This document shows positions 35,332-47,879 of a stretch of DNA of 64,000 bases, one piece after another. The position numbers were made by a program, and so were the translations under genes. Origin of the DNA: Epiperipatus broadwayi. Lineage: Eukaryota > Onychophora > Udeonychophora > Euonychophora > Peripatidae. Where the stretch lies: positions 746,001 to 810,000 of the forward strand of contig JAQFVV010006543.1 in NCBI GenBank assembly GCA_028023455.1, given 5' to 3'. A model generated the notes under the pieces. It was given only the letters and a program-made list of their open reading frames with translations, searched no databases and was not told the DNA's origin. How positions within the stretch are numbered: position 1 is the first letter of the stretch; each line of letters starts with the position of its first letter.

Positions 35332-36636
35332 AAAGAAGAGAAGATATGGAAGTTATGTTGAGGACATGTGCAAGGGTTGGTAAAGAGATGGGGATTAAAT
35401 TTAGTGAAGAAAAATCAAATATAATGATGGTTAATACTGGGGAAAGAGAAGATGTAGAATTTTTATTGGGAGATATTAAGTTAAGTGTGGTGAATAGATA
35501 TAGTTATTTGGGAATTATTTTAAATAATCAGAAAAATTATTTGGATGAATGGGAGAAAAAATTGATGAATGAAGCAAAGAAAAGAAAGGGATTGATAAAG
35601 AAATTAACAGTGTTTTCATATAATAAATATGATGTAGTTAGAATTATATGGAAAGGAGTTGCAGTAGCAGGGTTAACATATGATAATGATGCATTATATG
35701 TTAATAAAGAGGTATTAAATTACTTAGAAAAAGTTCAAAGGGAAGTAGGAAGACATGCATTGGATGCAGATGTATGGACAGCAAAAGAGGCAATTCAAGG
35801 AGAAATGGGATGGTCAAGTTTTCATATGAGAGATGCAAAAAGAAAAAGGTTTGATAGATTGCAGTTTATGGATAATAAAAGAATAGCTAAAATAGTATTT
35901 AATTGGGTTATGAGTAAAGAGCAGGTAACAAGATGGGTGAGAAAGGTAATGCGGTATGCAAAAGATTTGGATAAAGAATTTATAGCAGTATATTTGTACA
36001 AAAGATGGGATGATTGTGTTAAGAGGATTGTTGAGTGTTGTAGTAGTAAGGAATGGGATAAAAGAATAGATTTATTAATAAAGAATAGGGAGTTAGAGAG
36101 ATGGAGAAATAATATGGAGAGTAAAAAGAGTTTAAATATATATATAAAAATAAACAGAATATTCGGTGTGAGTTAATATATGATAATAGTAAGGAAAGTA
36201 GTTTATTATTTAAGGCTTGAACCGGATCTTTAGCTACAAGAGAATATACATGTAAATGGAAAAAAATGGGTGATTTATTTTGTAAATTATGTAAGGAAGG
36301 AATAGAAAATATTAGGCATTTGTTAATTGAATGTAAATGCTTGAAAACAGAAAGGGTACATATAATGAAGTTATGGAAGAATAAATATGAAAAAAGTGAT
36401 TATACAGAAAGTGAATTATTGTTTTTTTATGCTGGGTTTGGGGAAAGATAAAGGGGATTTAGATATAAAGATTATAGAGTTGACAAAGATTATGTTATGG
36501 AAATGGGATGGAGCAGAATATGGGAAAATTTAGAGTGGGGAATGGAAAATAAAGTGGCTAATAGGTTTATCTGGGCATAATTGCTGAGATATTCTTGACT
36601 TCGTTTAAGGAGAAGCCACAATACATCACATCACAG
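35331..36636 (+). mobile_element. LINE 3' part, tandem copy 2
   Basis: Begins within the RT region just after the catalytic site (counterpart of the minus-strand sequence at 24895) and ends in the same 3' tail with ACATCACATCACA at 36636. ORF2 is open for 276 codons (35346-36176), then broken by a frameshift, and continues in another frame at 36200-36530. Compared with copy 1, the zinc motif and tail are nearly identical, so both inserted from closely related source elements. Confidence 0.87.
35346..36176 (+). pseudogene. LINE ORF2 C-terminal fragment, 276 codons
   Basis: The frame opens with MEVMLRTCARVGKEMGIKFS, continues with KKRKGLIKKLTVFSYNKYD, GVAVAGLTYDNDALYVNKEV, RHALDADVWTAKEAIQGEMG and FDRLQFMDNKRIAKIVFNWV, and ends before the zinc region because of a frameshift near 36176. 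It aligns with the minus-strand frames at 24216-24942. The catalytic RT core is absent through truncation. Part of a dead retrotransposon copy, not a host gene. Confidence 0.85.
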
Positions 36637-36746
36637 TAGGTAATGTAACCTATGAAGATCATTTTATCAAAACTTATAATTCAGATGCTTAAAAACGTGG
36701 CATCTTTTTAATTCTGAATAAAATTATAGCAGCTACCACATAGCAT

Positions 36747-36875
36747 GTTTTGACAAAAGATGCCATCTTTATTATTCATGTTGTTTGTACTTTTCATAGT
36801 AGTGAAAGATTTTGTGTTTATTTTAACTAGTAAAAAAACTAGAAGTAATGAAGATGGCAACAAAATTGTCAAAAC
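36747..36875. repeat. Inverted repeat, about 129 bp
   Basis: GTTTTGACAAAAGATGCCAT at the left pairs imperfectly with ...GATGGCAACAAAATTGTC at the right; arms are about 30 bp. Short non-coding hairpin element. Confidence 0.55.
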
Positions 36876-37167
36876 AGACAACTTGGGTTATTGGTCGATT
36901 TAATCAAGCAGTTAGCAAAATATAACTTTAAAACAATTAGTGCTATTAAATTATTATTTGATGCAAGAAAAATTATATGCAGAGAGATTAAAACACATAG
37001 AATATCTTTTTTCCTAAATAAACATTATTTGTAAAAATAATATTTAACATTTTTTTTAATTAATAATCTTTTATTTAAGTTTCACAGTTTATTTTTGTTA
37101 TTATTGTTGACATTTTTAATGCAGTAAAATAAGTGCCATGCATCTGAGCATGCCAGTATAAAAATGG
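36876..37167. other. Anonymous AT-rich stretch
   Basis: Nothing is recognised here apart from poly-T and poly-A tracts. Confidence 0.3.
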
Positions 37168-37373
37168 TTATCCATTAGCAAATTCTTCTATTCTTATTAC
37201 ATGTATGCCATTTAGTATAAGATTTAGTAATCAATAAATGCTAGTCAATAGTACTTAATAAATCACAGCACTAAATAAGGATTTATTAAGTACTACTTAT
37301 CTAGCATCTAATGATTACTAAAACGAACACTAGATGGCATAAAAGTAGTGAGAATAGAATTTGCTAATGAATA
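37168..37373. repeat. Fold-back repeat, about 206 bp
   Basis: Arms of roughly 90 bp with small mismatches: CATTAGCAAATTCTTCTATT at the left and AGAATAGAATTTGCTAATG at the right, with inner boxes ATGCCATTTAGT/ACTAGATGGCAT and AATAAATC/GATTTATT. No coding content. Confidence 0.75.
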
Positions 37374-38655
37374 ACAATGTACATGCAAAGCTCATGAGAT
37401 ATCTTAATGTTTTACAAAAATAGTTATCAATTTACTAATTATTTTACTTCAAAAAATTTGTCACAAATTAGATTTTATATAAGTCAGACTTTTTCCGTCA
37501 AGTACATGTTTACCTTATTGCAAAATAAGCACTACGTTATATCACAAAAGACATTCTCACAACATGAGAAAGATTGTGTCAACTTGTGAATCACACTTTT
37601 GAATGTTTTGCATTCTATAATATGCTGCAAACTATTTATCTAAGACTAGAAATATATAAATCAGGATCTGCCTAATTATGTCCAACCAGAATTATTATTT
37701 TAAACAGAAACTAAATCTATAGAGGTGCTTCCAATTGAGCTTAATACTGTGGATTTTGATCAGTAAACTGTGAGTTTCGAGTTGTGAGTTCAAATACATT
37801 TTTTATAATTATTTTTAGGCTAAATAATATAAGTTAGTGTATATTGTACAACTTATTAATAAACACAAGATTAGAAATTAAAATCTATTATAATGTTCCA
37901 GTAAACTTTTCTAAAAAATAAAATATGTGTGAAAGACAATAGGATATTATGAATTAAGTATAAATATGGATATTTTTGGTGGGATGAAAATTAGATGGTC
38001 TCAACAAAAAGAAAGAAATTTTGGAAGAATTTTTATCTTACATGAATAAAATTATGGCTTTGGGACCTTATCATTGTATTAACATAATTCAAATATAGAA
38101 CTATCTGCTTCTTACTTTTAAAAATATATTTCTATTCCAGTATTTATAAACCATTAGTCCACAAAAATGTCCTAATTTTATAAGTTTAAACCAGAAAAGC
38201 TGACATAATAAAACTTTGATTTTACTTTTAAATATTGATGTAAAATACACTTAACAAATATCTGAATGTTAATATTAAATTATATTATACATACATTTAT
38301 TTTAAAACAAAGATGTGAAATAAATTAAGTCAAAAAATTAAAAACAATATGATAGAAAAAATGTATTGATGCTTACTTACTTTCTTGGCTTTAATTTTAA
38401 AAAGTAAAAAAAAAAACATTTAAATGTCTTATTTTCCTCTTTCCTCTTTATTAGAGAAAATTTTGTGACTCACATTTTTTATTAGCAAAATTAAAAATTT
38501 TGGTTTTACATTTAATTTCAAATAAGTGATAATGAATATTTGATAATATTTTTTCAGAATTTTTCTATTTCTAAATTAAAATTAATCTGTTTTAATCACT
38601 ATACATATGTTGCTTTAAAACTAAAAAAGAGCTCCTTTCTTTTTTCATCTCGTAG
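37374..38655. other. Anonymous AT-rich stretch
   Basis: No supported gene. A phrase around 37737-37800 (GTGAGTTTCGAGTTGTGAGTTCAAAT) resembles a worn tRNA-like SINE head. The last 30 bases are pyrimidine-rich and form the acceptor described in the next entry. Confidence 0.3.
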
Positions 38656-39002
38656 CTGATCGCAAAAATCATGTTAAAAAACATTTAGCCGCAGGTTCTT
38701 TTCTTCATCTAGCTTTCACAAATTTGCAACCAAACACTGATTTGTTAAGCAGAAGCAACACCACAGATTTCACATTTAAAGTTCTTTTATTTAATTATTC
38801 TTTATATGTTATATGTAACATAAATATGATATATACGAAAATGGGGTGCATAAACAGGTATATAGTTGCTATTTTATTATGGGATATTATTTACTTTACT
38901 ATAGCAGATAATTTAGATGAACAATGCAAAATAGACCCCTTCCTTGATCTGGTGTGTAATTTTCTTGATGAAAATTTATCCAGTAAACGAATAGGCAGAT
39001 GA
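38656..39002 (+). other. Coding-like stretch, possible exon(s)
   Basis: A pyrimidine-rich tract and CTCGTAG end at 38655. The frame then reads DRKNHVKKHLAAGSFLHLA and TNLQPNTDLLSRSN, which looks like protein, and stays open through an AT-rich middle to IADNLDEQCKIDPFLDLV and a TGA at 39000-39002. A second acceptor-like TTTACTATAGCAG ends at about 38909. One reading is two short exons with a ~125-bp intron in the same frame, but the donor (AAAGTTCTT) is poor. No family is recognised; it might also be the relic of a mobile element. Confidence 0.25.
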
Positions 39003-42000
39003 TGCCCTGTGAATGGGGACTATTGTTACCAGACATTACCACAATGGTCTTTTTCTATTGGGGAATTTAAAAAGACAAAGGAATACAGTATTCAAGAAAA
39101 TCTCACACAGTTGTTAGCATGAAATCAACTCATAAAAGAAACATGTCCAGCAATTAATGCCAATAAAGAACTTTGTGCCAAAATATACTCCAGTGTGTAA
39201 AAGTAAGGGCCACCAATTTGAGCACATAAAAATGGTAATTGTTTTATTATCCAATAAAATATTATTTCAATTATGTACTTATTACTACCATATTTTCCTA
39301 TTATTATATCTATTTATTTATATACCTATATTGTTTGTCTGAAGTTCAATTATTGCTTGTAATTTTCTACTGTAAGTCCATAGTGAATTATCTCAACTTT
39401 TACCAATTCATGATTAAATCTTTCTAAGCATTTATTCCCTTTCAACTTTCATATACTCTTCTCTTAACTGCATATAAGAACATTAAATAGCAATTTCTTC
39501 CTTCAAAAACAGTGCTTATAATTGTTTTTCTTTTATTTAGGCTGACATTTCTTTTATATATATATATATTGTAGCTGTTGGTTTTGACCAAAGCTCCATT
39601 AAATTTTAAGCTAAGTTATTATAACAGTGTTTATTAAAATTTTCCTCATAGAATATAATTTATGGTAATATATAAGCTTTCTATATGATGCTAAGTCCAA
39701 ATCAGAATAAAAGTTCGAATAGGTTGATGCAAATTACTTAGCACGCAAAACAAAATTCATTCATAAAGTTTTATAAACAGAGATTATTTTATTTTAGTGT
39801 CAATTTAATAAAGTAATATTAAATCAGAAGCCGTTATAGTTTAGAAATTTATTTGATAAAAATAATTTATAAATTATTAATAATAGTTTAGAGATGAAAA
39901 AGGAAAAAAGGGGGGTAGGATTTATAAAGTTAGCTTCGTGACAGTGACAAGTAAACAATCGTATTTTTATAACAATGAATTATAACGCTACATTTAAGTA
40001 ATGGTTCAGACAGAATTTTATGTATGTGTAGAAGTGTATATGTGTGAAATTTGTTGAAAATTTTAATTATAGAATTAATTAATAATCACTAAATATAATG
40101 TGGGATAATGGTGGAAAGCTCTTTAGAGAATTACTATTTTATTTCAATATCAAATTCATAGCAGATCATTCCCATTCAAAATTCTGGGTTTGAAGTCAAG
40201 CTGCTATGTATTATTTTTTTATTAAAAATTTTCATTTTTATTCTCTCAGGGGAATTTCCACGAGTGGGAAATTTTTTTTTAACAAAACCACATGATATTT
40301 ATAAAAAGTGTGAATAAATAATTGTAAAACAATAGTAATCAACCAGTTAAAATTTAGATATAATTAATTTGGCACATCAATCATTCAGAAATTGAAAGGG
40401 GGAATCCAGATAGTATAAAAAGTAAAGCCGTCCTTATCAATTTTTAATACTAAAGTTTTAAGTCTTTTAATATTTTTCTGTTTTCATTTTCTGAATAAAA
40501 ATTTCATCAAAAATTTATTAATATTGAAAGAAATGATCAATGAGTAAAGTTTTATATTGTGCACATACTTATTTCTTTTGAAGTTGACCAATTTTATTAT
40601 TTATTTCCATACAACTATAAGCAATTTTAGTAATCGGCAAACAATTAAGCTCAAACCGCAGAGAAAACTTTGCTGGAGGAAAATCGAGGAAACACTGTAT
40701 TATATAAATCTGTATGTCCAACTTGTATTTATTGAAATGACTGGATCTAATTATTCGTATTATCAAAAATTCCAAAAGAAGATAATTTTTAATTTTATTA
40801 AAAATAAGTGTGGAACTGAATGTTAAATCTCATTTGAAATACTTACGGTATCACTGTGAATTAAAGTAATCATTCATCAATGAAATAAGTGACTAATAAA
40901 GAAAAAGAAATATAATTAGTAACTGACTAAAGATGCTATCAACTATAACAAAATTAAAGGAATATTTTCAGAATTTATGAAGAAATAGGAGGATATATAG
41001 ACTTCTTTCAGTGACGCTACATTAAACAACCTATTTGTCTCAACAGAAAGCTGGTTATCTTCCATTATGAAATGTAAGCTAATGCAAGGAATCCAAAATG
41101 AATAAAGAATTTAGTATGAAATGAAAAATTATTGCATCCAATCGTAAGGATTACCAATATCTAAAGTGATTTCATAAAAACAAGGCCCTTGAATTAATAT
41201 TTTATAAATTTAAAAAAAAAAAGGATTATGTGCTAAAACTTCGAACAGAAATAATAAACCTCGAGGATTAATTCACTAAAATGTATCAATTTGCCAATGG
41301 ATTATAAAATTCAATACATGTGCACACAGAACAAAACAAACCAAAACTAAATGAAATTTGCAGCTACAGTAATATAAGAAAGATCCGGAGGATGATCTTG
41401 GAGGACTCTTTAAGTATAATTTTATTACATTATTATTATTTTTCTATTATTAAATTTATGGAGATTAGCAAAAGAGTAATCATATGCCTAAGTTTGAATT
41501 TAACTTATATGAAAGTTTTATTTATTGAATTAGTCTAAAATTTTAAAATATGCTTTATTCAAATATTGAATTGATTGCTTTACCCTTAATTAAAAGAATG
41601 AGAGATATAAGTAAGAACATTTATTATACAAAGTGTTTTTTAAAAGATCAGGTATCATTAAATATTCATGCATATAGATATTATATTCTAAGATGGAATG
41701 CAAGTTGTGATAAAATGCAATAACTATGTTCTGAAAGTGCAGAAAGATGATTTTGCAAATGATACGCATTTCTTATTTTATTATTATTGTCATAAAAGTT
41801 AATTTAAGTTAAACGTAAGCTGATATATGCTTAGAAAATTGTTGGCTCATGTGTCAGTGCAATATTTCAGGGAGATAGTTTTAAGTGTAAAATTTGTACA
41901 AACTAGTGTGAGACCCTTGTATACATGGTTGGTTAAAGAATCACTACCTAGCTAGTGAAGTCATAGCTTAGCTCGCTCACTAAGATATTTAATAATTTTT

Positions 42001-44095
42001 TTAAGAAATATTTAGATATAGTGGATGAGTTTCCCATGTTGTTACTTCTACACCATAAGATGATTTCTTTATTGATGGCCAGAGTGTGTTAGGCATACTC
42101 ATGTATTCCTGTATGACTAGCAATGAATCCTAGCATACCTTAACCTTAATGAAAAGGTATTTTTCTCTTATTCCGATCTTTGCTAACCCTCATGTTAATG
42201 CTGATTTCATTTCCTTATGGTTGTACATTATATAAAGGACACAAAAATATAAGTTAAGAATGTTGGTTACAGGGTCGTAAAACTAATTTGATGTTTATTG
42301 ATGAATGTGGGTTAAATGTGTGATTTATTGTGCTGAGACATTGCATTATTTGAATGCTTTATTTCACTAATAAGAGCCAAGAATAATGATTAAGTTAAAT
42401 ATTGAATTTAAGAATTAAAACACAGGGAGTAGCAATGGTAAGCAATGTGTATCCAAAGTGTTTTGTACAACCAGCTGAGAATAGTAAGCCAACTGAATTA
42501 TTATTATTGTAGGGACATTAGTATATGATTGTATGCAAGTAAAAGAATGATAGATCTGTCCGGTTCTTAACACTTGAATAGTAGTTTAATTAATGAGAGG
42601 GTAAGCAATGCATGAAATATCTCCAATTTAAGGCATATAATTGAGGCATATTAAGTTAAACTAATCCGTGTAAATTATTACCTCCTTATCATATGAAGAG
42701 TTATCTTCATAAACCACGTTTAATCATAAAATAAATCATTTATTTGAAAGCATAAAAAAAATATAGGGATAAATTTAATAGTCATTATATCTCAATATCA
42801 AGAATTGTTAAAGTAAATGGTATAATCATTTTTCTATCCCATGGCAATTGTAAACCCCAGTTCAGTAAGAATTAATCGTAGTTATTATTTTATAATGTAG
42901 CAAGATTAGCTATTTATTTATATAATTTTTTATATACGGTTGAAGAACAGGAGAAAAACATGTGGAACCTTGTAAATAATGTCTACAATTTTATCTTTGT
43001 TAATAAAATTGTTGTTTTAAAATAAACTTTTGTCTACGTCTCATTGTTTTGTGGTCTAAGAAATTCTACAAATCCTAATCATGCACAGATACACTATCAC
43101 TTAAATTTGAAGTATAATTTACTTTGTTAAATCATACCAGGTAAAATTTATTTAAAAGATTATTTATAAAATTGTTTGAACACTGCAGAATTCAATTCAT
43201 AATTGAAGATTGTTAATAGAATAATTCAGCACATTTAAATTAAAGATTTATAATATGCAGTAGACTTATTGTGAGATATAGAGTGCAGTGGGTGGACATG
43301 AAATCCTTTATCCATGCGCTGTATTCAAATACCTTTCCAGATGAACTTGTTAATAATATTTTTAGTTATCAAAGTGTTTCCTGTTATTTTCAAAATTTTT
43401 ATTTAAATAATCTTAATATTTGGAAATTTAGAATAAGGGAACATTAGCTTTAAATTCAACCAAGTTCAACTATGGATGTAATCACTGGGATAGTATTTAT
43501 TTATCACCAATAATTTGTAACAGATTGTATGGTTTTTCATGCCTTACTATTTTAAAACCCTGAGGAAAGATTATCAGAGGGGAAAGAGAGCTGGCAAGAT
43601 GGAAAATTTTAGAATGAAGTGAAATAGTAGTACAGATGACCTATGAATGCGAGTGTGATGGAGGGATGAATAGGGAAGATGATGATGGGCTTAGAAATAT
43701 TTTATATCTTTAAAATTTAATTGTGACTTTGATGGTAAATAGATGGGAGTGTGCTGAGAGATGTAAATTACAATGGGGAGTTGAGCTTAAATTTTTTTCC
43801 ACTCCAATAAATATAAAAATTTATGAGATTATTAGAATTAGTTGTATTAATGCTCTCAATATTTTTATTTGCTTAATAATTAGTTATTAACCCATTCATT
43901 AGATATTATTTTTAATTATTACATAGATTATTGATATATAATGATTGGCATAAGTAGGTTATGTTAAAGTTGCAATTTGGTGCCCTGGCAATTATTATTA
44001 ATATGCTATCCCATCATCGTCGATCCTGAGGCGGTCCGCTCTTGAGATGCTTGCGGTTGATTAGCGAGTTCATTCTTTTTATAGGTTAAATATAT
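39003..44095. other. 5 kb of anonymous AT-rich DNA
   Basis: No gene is supported. Several short open frames (39157-39427, 40557-40826 on both strands, 41320-41538) have neither domains nor splice context. Around 40190 (GGGTTTGAAGTC) and 43290-43340 there are faint tRNA-like boxes. A relatively GC-rich patch lies at 44018-44070 (GATCCTGAGGCGGTCCGCTC) immediately before the retroelement; its meaning is unknown. Confidence 0.35.
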
Positions 44096-45784
44096 TGTAA
44101 GGGTAGCTTACAATGCATTTCAAGCCCACCCTTATAAGTCCACAATAGTAGACTTAACATATAAAAAAGACATAAGCTGAAATAATAGGCTAATTACCTG
44201 ATATTTAATTTTATGTGCAAACATATTTTTAAATACACAGCACCAAACCAAAATAATATTGAAATGAAATAAATGCTCCTTTTTAATGAAGAAGAAAAGC
44301 TTAATATAAGAAACCTCTTATACATATGTATACCAATAATAACTTGTACATCACGATATCAGACAATAATTTAATGTGATGATGACCTTGGTTCAAGTCA
44401 ATATATAACTAAGTGTTGGAAAGTGAGAATGGGATTTTACCATGTAAAATTATTACATAATTCTATTAAGTAACATAAACAACCATTAATTCACACAGCA
44501 ATAGGCATATTTATATTGATAGCAAAGGAAATTGAAAATGCAATTTTGCTAAACAACAGAAACATGTTTGAATATAAAATCATACACAAGTCATTTCTAG
44601 TCTCTTTCATATTTCATCGAGTGTTATAACAATCACAAACAGCAAATAGCTTGATATCGAATATTAATAAAATGGATGTGTTTAAAGATATTATCCATTC
44701 TGCATAGGATTTTAAAGTGCTGAAAATTGAAACAGATTATTATGAACATTTGAAACGGTAAAAAAACATAAACTTTACCAGTTACATCAAAGAATTAAAT
44801 TAATTTTATAGTGGCAATCAAAGACAGAAAACAACACAATCAAACAAAAAGAAGGGAACATTATATAGCCAGCACAGACTGATAATGAAAGATATAATTT
44901 TTTTTTCCTTTGCATAAGTTCACTCAATTCCAATCATAAGCTGAAAAAAAATTAAATCTTCTTAATTATTGGCTAGATAAATGTGCCATAGGACAGGGGA
45001 CTGTCATAATTGCCAGAGTGTATGATGCTGTAACTCACCTTGTATAAATAATGCATAAATAATGCCTACAAAAATGTCCAATGCCTAATCAGAAGTATCC
45101 AAGTGGAACATGAAGGACAGTAATGTCTGATATACAAACAACCTTATCCAGGCATTACTGTAGAATCTAGAGAATGATGGAGGAGTCATCAGAATGTATG
45201 TTTTCCATAAAGACATTGATGTTTAAATTATAAATCTAATCAGGAAGATTTGAACATAATCAAAAATATCATCTTATATATATTTTTTACTTTCTACATT
45301 AGTAAAATTCTACTTCCATTATTCTAACACTTGGAAGTTTCAGCATGTTTGCAAACAGGAGAGTCAATTCCATAATAAGCAATGTCATGCAGGGGTGAAG
45401 GTTTATTAAGCTAGAAAAAAAAATTTGTAAATAAAATTTAGGTTGATTCCCTCCATAGTGATTTGATTTTCAATCATCATCATATAATATGGTTTGGAGG
45501 TAAGAATTTTGATGCTCTTCCATATTAATTTGCAATCACTAAGACAGGATAGAATTTATATTATTTGTTTATGTTCAACTAACAATTGTTACATTTAGTT
45601 TACCTGGTATGAATGACTAATGCTCTAGTGTGAATGTCTATTTTCTATCAACAATAGAAACTTGTACATAATTAGAGGGGTCCTAAAGATCTCTCTAGAA
45701 GAAATTGAATCATGGCACTACTAGACAAATTGAAATAAAATCTTGTAAATAGTTAGTTTGCCATCGTTATGATGATGAAATTAT

Positions 45785-46049
45785 ATTTTTCTTATTTTAT
45801 TTATGAGTAAATAAGCAAATATTTTTATCTAGCGCCGTGCTTGCAATTACATTTCATTCCAATATCAGCCTTTCAAGCTAATTCAGATTTGCTCATATAA
45901 AAGAATTTGAGTTGTAGAAATAAGAGGGATTCTTTTTATTCCTGCATAAATGCTATATCTTGGATTGAAGAAGAGAGTATTCATTTATTTAACACTCTCA
46001 AAGGCACATGCTCAATTAGCTTGAAAGGCTGATATTGGAATGAAATTAT
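45785..46049. mobile_element. Insertion with 33-bp inverted repeats inside the 5' LTR
   Basis: About 265 bp missing from the 3' LTR, bounded by a 10-bp direct repeat ATGAAATTAT (45775-45784 and 46040-46049). Inside are perfect 33-bp inverted arms (ATTTCATTCCAATATCAGCC from 45851, complement ending at 46046). The duplication includes an 8-bp GAAATTAT, which would suit a hAT-type insertion, but the left arm does not reach the duplication, so the assignment is tentative. Confidence 0.65.
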
Positions 46050-46102
46050 TTTATTTATGTATTTTGGCCAATCTTATTAATTTTATAAATACAGTGTCTT
46101 AA

Positions 46103-46858
46103 CCTCTTTATTGCTGGTTATTTTATTGGCTGAGTGAGGTAAAAGCCTAATGTTTTAATTGGTCAATTCACAAAGTGAAGTGTCAAAATACAAATTCAAT
46201 CATCAAAATATATTCATCTTTTAATATTATATTCACTTTAGTTTCATTTGTAAAAAGTATATTAATAATTTGTCAGATTATGAAAGTGAACGAAAGTTTT
46301 TTCAAAAATGAATTTCTCTTTATAATTGTAAAATTATTTGCAAGCGTGGAGAAATGTAAAACGAATATTTTTGACCAACGAAAACATTTTGGATGATGAC
46401 ATGATTTGTTTACATTGCAGAAAAAGCAAATAATTTTTGTTAAAGTCAACTATTTTTCTAAAATAATTTTATTTTTAGCATATTTTATCAAAATAATTTG
46501 TAATTTGTTAAAAAATACATTTAAAATGGTCTAAAACATTCGTTTATCATTTTCCAAATGAAACAAAAAAAAATCGTAACTTTTGAGTTATTGACATTTT
46601 ATTTTCTTTGTGTTGAAATGTAACAGCCAATAAGATTCAAGAAGAGCACACATACTTTTTCGATAAAGTTTTGAGACCGTTTTATTGATTTTTTACTTTA
46701 AAATAATTCACGAGAGGGCAGCATCTTACGGAACTTTTTCTAATTTTTCAAATGCCGGCAAAATCTTATCCGTACCATTAAAAGTGATGGAATTTGAATG
46801 GTCAGAAGCGGGGTGAAATTGACACGTTTTTAACTGTGACTAGCAACCATTGCATTAA
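46103..46858. mobile_element. TTAA-flanked insertion (piggyBac-like), 756 bp
   Basis: The right LTR has a single TTAA (55770-55773) where the left LTR has TTAA at 46099-46102 and 46855-46858 around an extra block. TTAA duplication is the signature of piggyBac elements. The termini share a (T)TTGCT(G/A)GT(T/C)A box about 10 bases in, but otherwise pair poorly. The interior has no transposase; the short frame at 46175-46396 has no domain. Probably a non-autonomous member. Confidence 0.65.
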
Positions 46859-47433
46859 TGCATATCTACCAGGAACATGGGTTGGTAAAATGAATAATTT
46901 AATTATTGAAATGGTAAAGATGATGCATATGGGACACCTATAAGAAAATCTATTGCTATATGAATAAAATTCCAATTTTTATCTGTTGTTAATATAATTT
47001 GTTAATGTATTTTAAATCAAATTAGTCTCTGGTTTATCAGACTTGTTCATACACTCACTCACTAGTTTAATTGATTAAATATATATCCATGCACATACAG
47101 ATTATAATGTATAACATAACAATATCTTAAGCCAATAAAAATTTAGTTGCTACATTAAATAAATTCAACTCTGAAGAGTGTCAATGGCAACATTCTCTCT
47201 GGGTTTGAATACTGAGGCATAATGGAATCCGAAAGAGAGGTGAGATATGGATGAACTAGCATAAATTATATCTGGATTTAATGAGTAAATCAAGAGCTAG
47301 CCCATAAGATGTGGATATAATCATTGGTTAGTTAATTCATCATGTCATGTACAGAATCCTACCTGGAGATCTTAGGTCTGACTATAAATAAGATCCATTT
47401 CCCCTCTTCTGGTGGAAAACCTGGACCATTAGA

Positions 47434-47455
47434 TCTTGGTGCCATTAACATGTGG
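47434..47455 (+). promoter_or_regulatory. Primer-binding-site-like sequence
   Basis: TGGTGCCATTAACATG starts three bases after the 5' LTR, where LTR retroelements pair with the 3' end of a tRNA, beginning TGG as complement of CCA. The matching tRNA was not identified. Confidence 0.5.
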
Positions 47456-47879
47456 CTCAAAATAGTAGAACTACAATATTACATCATAGTTTCTGGTTAA
47501 TAAATAAAAAAATATTTTTTGGGAATTTGCTCTACAACTCTGATGAATTTATATAGGTAACAACAGATTGACCATAAAGAGTGATACATTTCATGAAACA
47601 TTAAATATAAGTAGTTGATGAGTGGGAGATGATAGAGACCATAAATAATTAATTGTTCAATAAAAACAAACTAAAATAGAAGAGATAGGCATATAAAACA
47701 TAGGTTTTAAATAATAATAATAATAACATCTATATCAATAAAAGTGTACAACAGGAGTGAGTTAAGTAGACACTAAATGGCAAGGGGACAGAAATGGGTC
47801 CTATGACATATACATGTATTAATATTTAAAAAAAGGGATTTTTTAATTAATTATTGGAGAATATTTTGTTTAATGATAC

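Larger units (their letters stand above)
44096..47433 (+). repeat. 5' LTR of the long retroelement
   Basis: 3338 bp as it stands. It aligns with 53851-56357 from its first bases (GTAGCTTACAATGCATTTCA against the slightly changed right copy) to its last (CCTCTTCTGGTG...AAACCTGGACCATTA). Two blocks are absent from the right copy: 45785-46049 (about 265 bp) and 46103-46858 (756 bp). Without them the LTR is about 2.32 kb. No coding sequence is recognised in it. Confidence 0.82.

Noticed and set aside
44018-44070. Relatively GC-rich patch as a possible CpG-type promoter
   Set aside because: Only about 50 bases long, with no open frame or transcription signal nearby.
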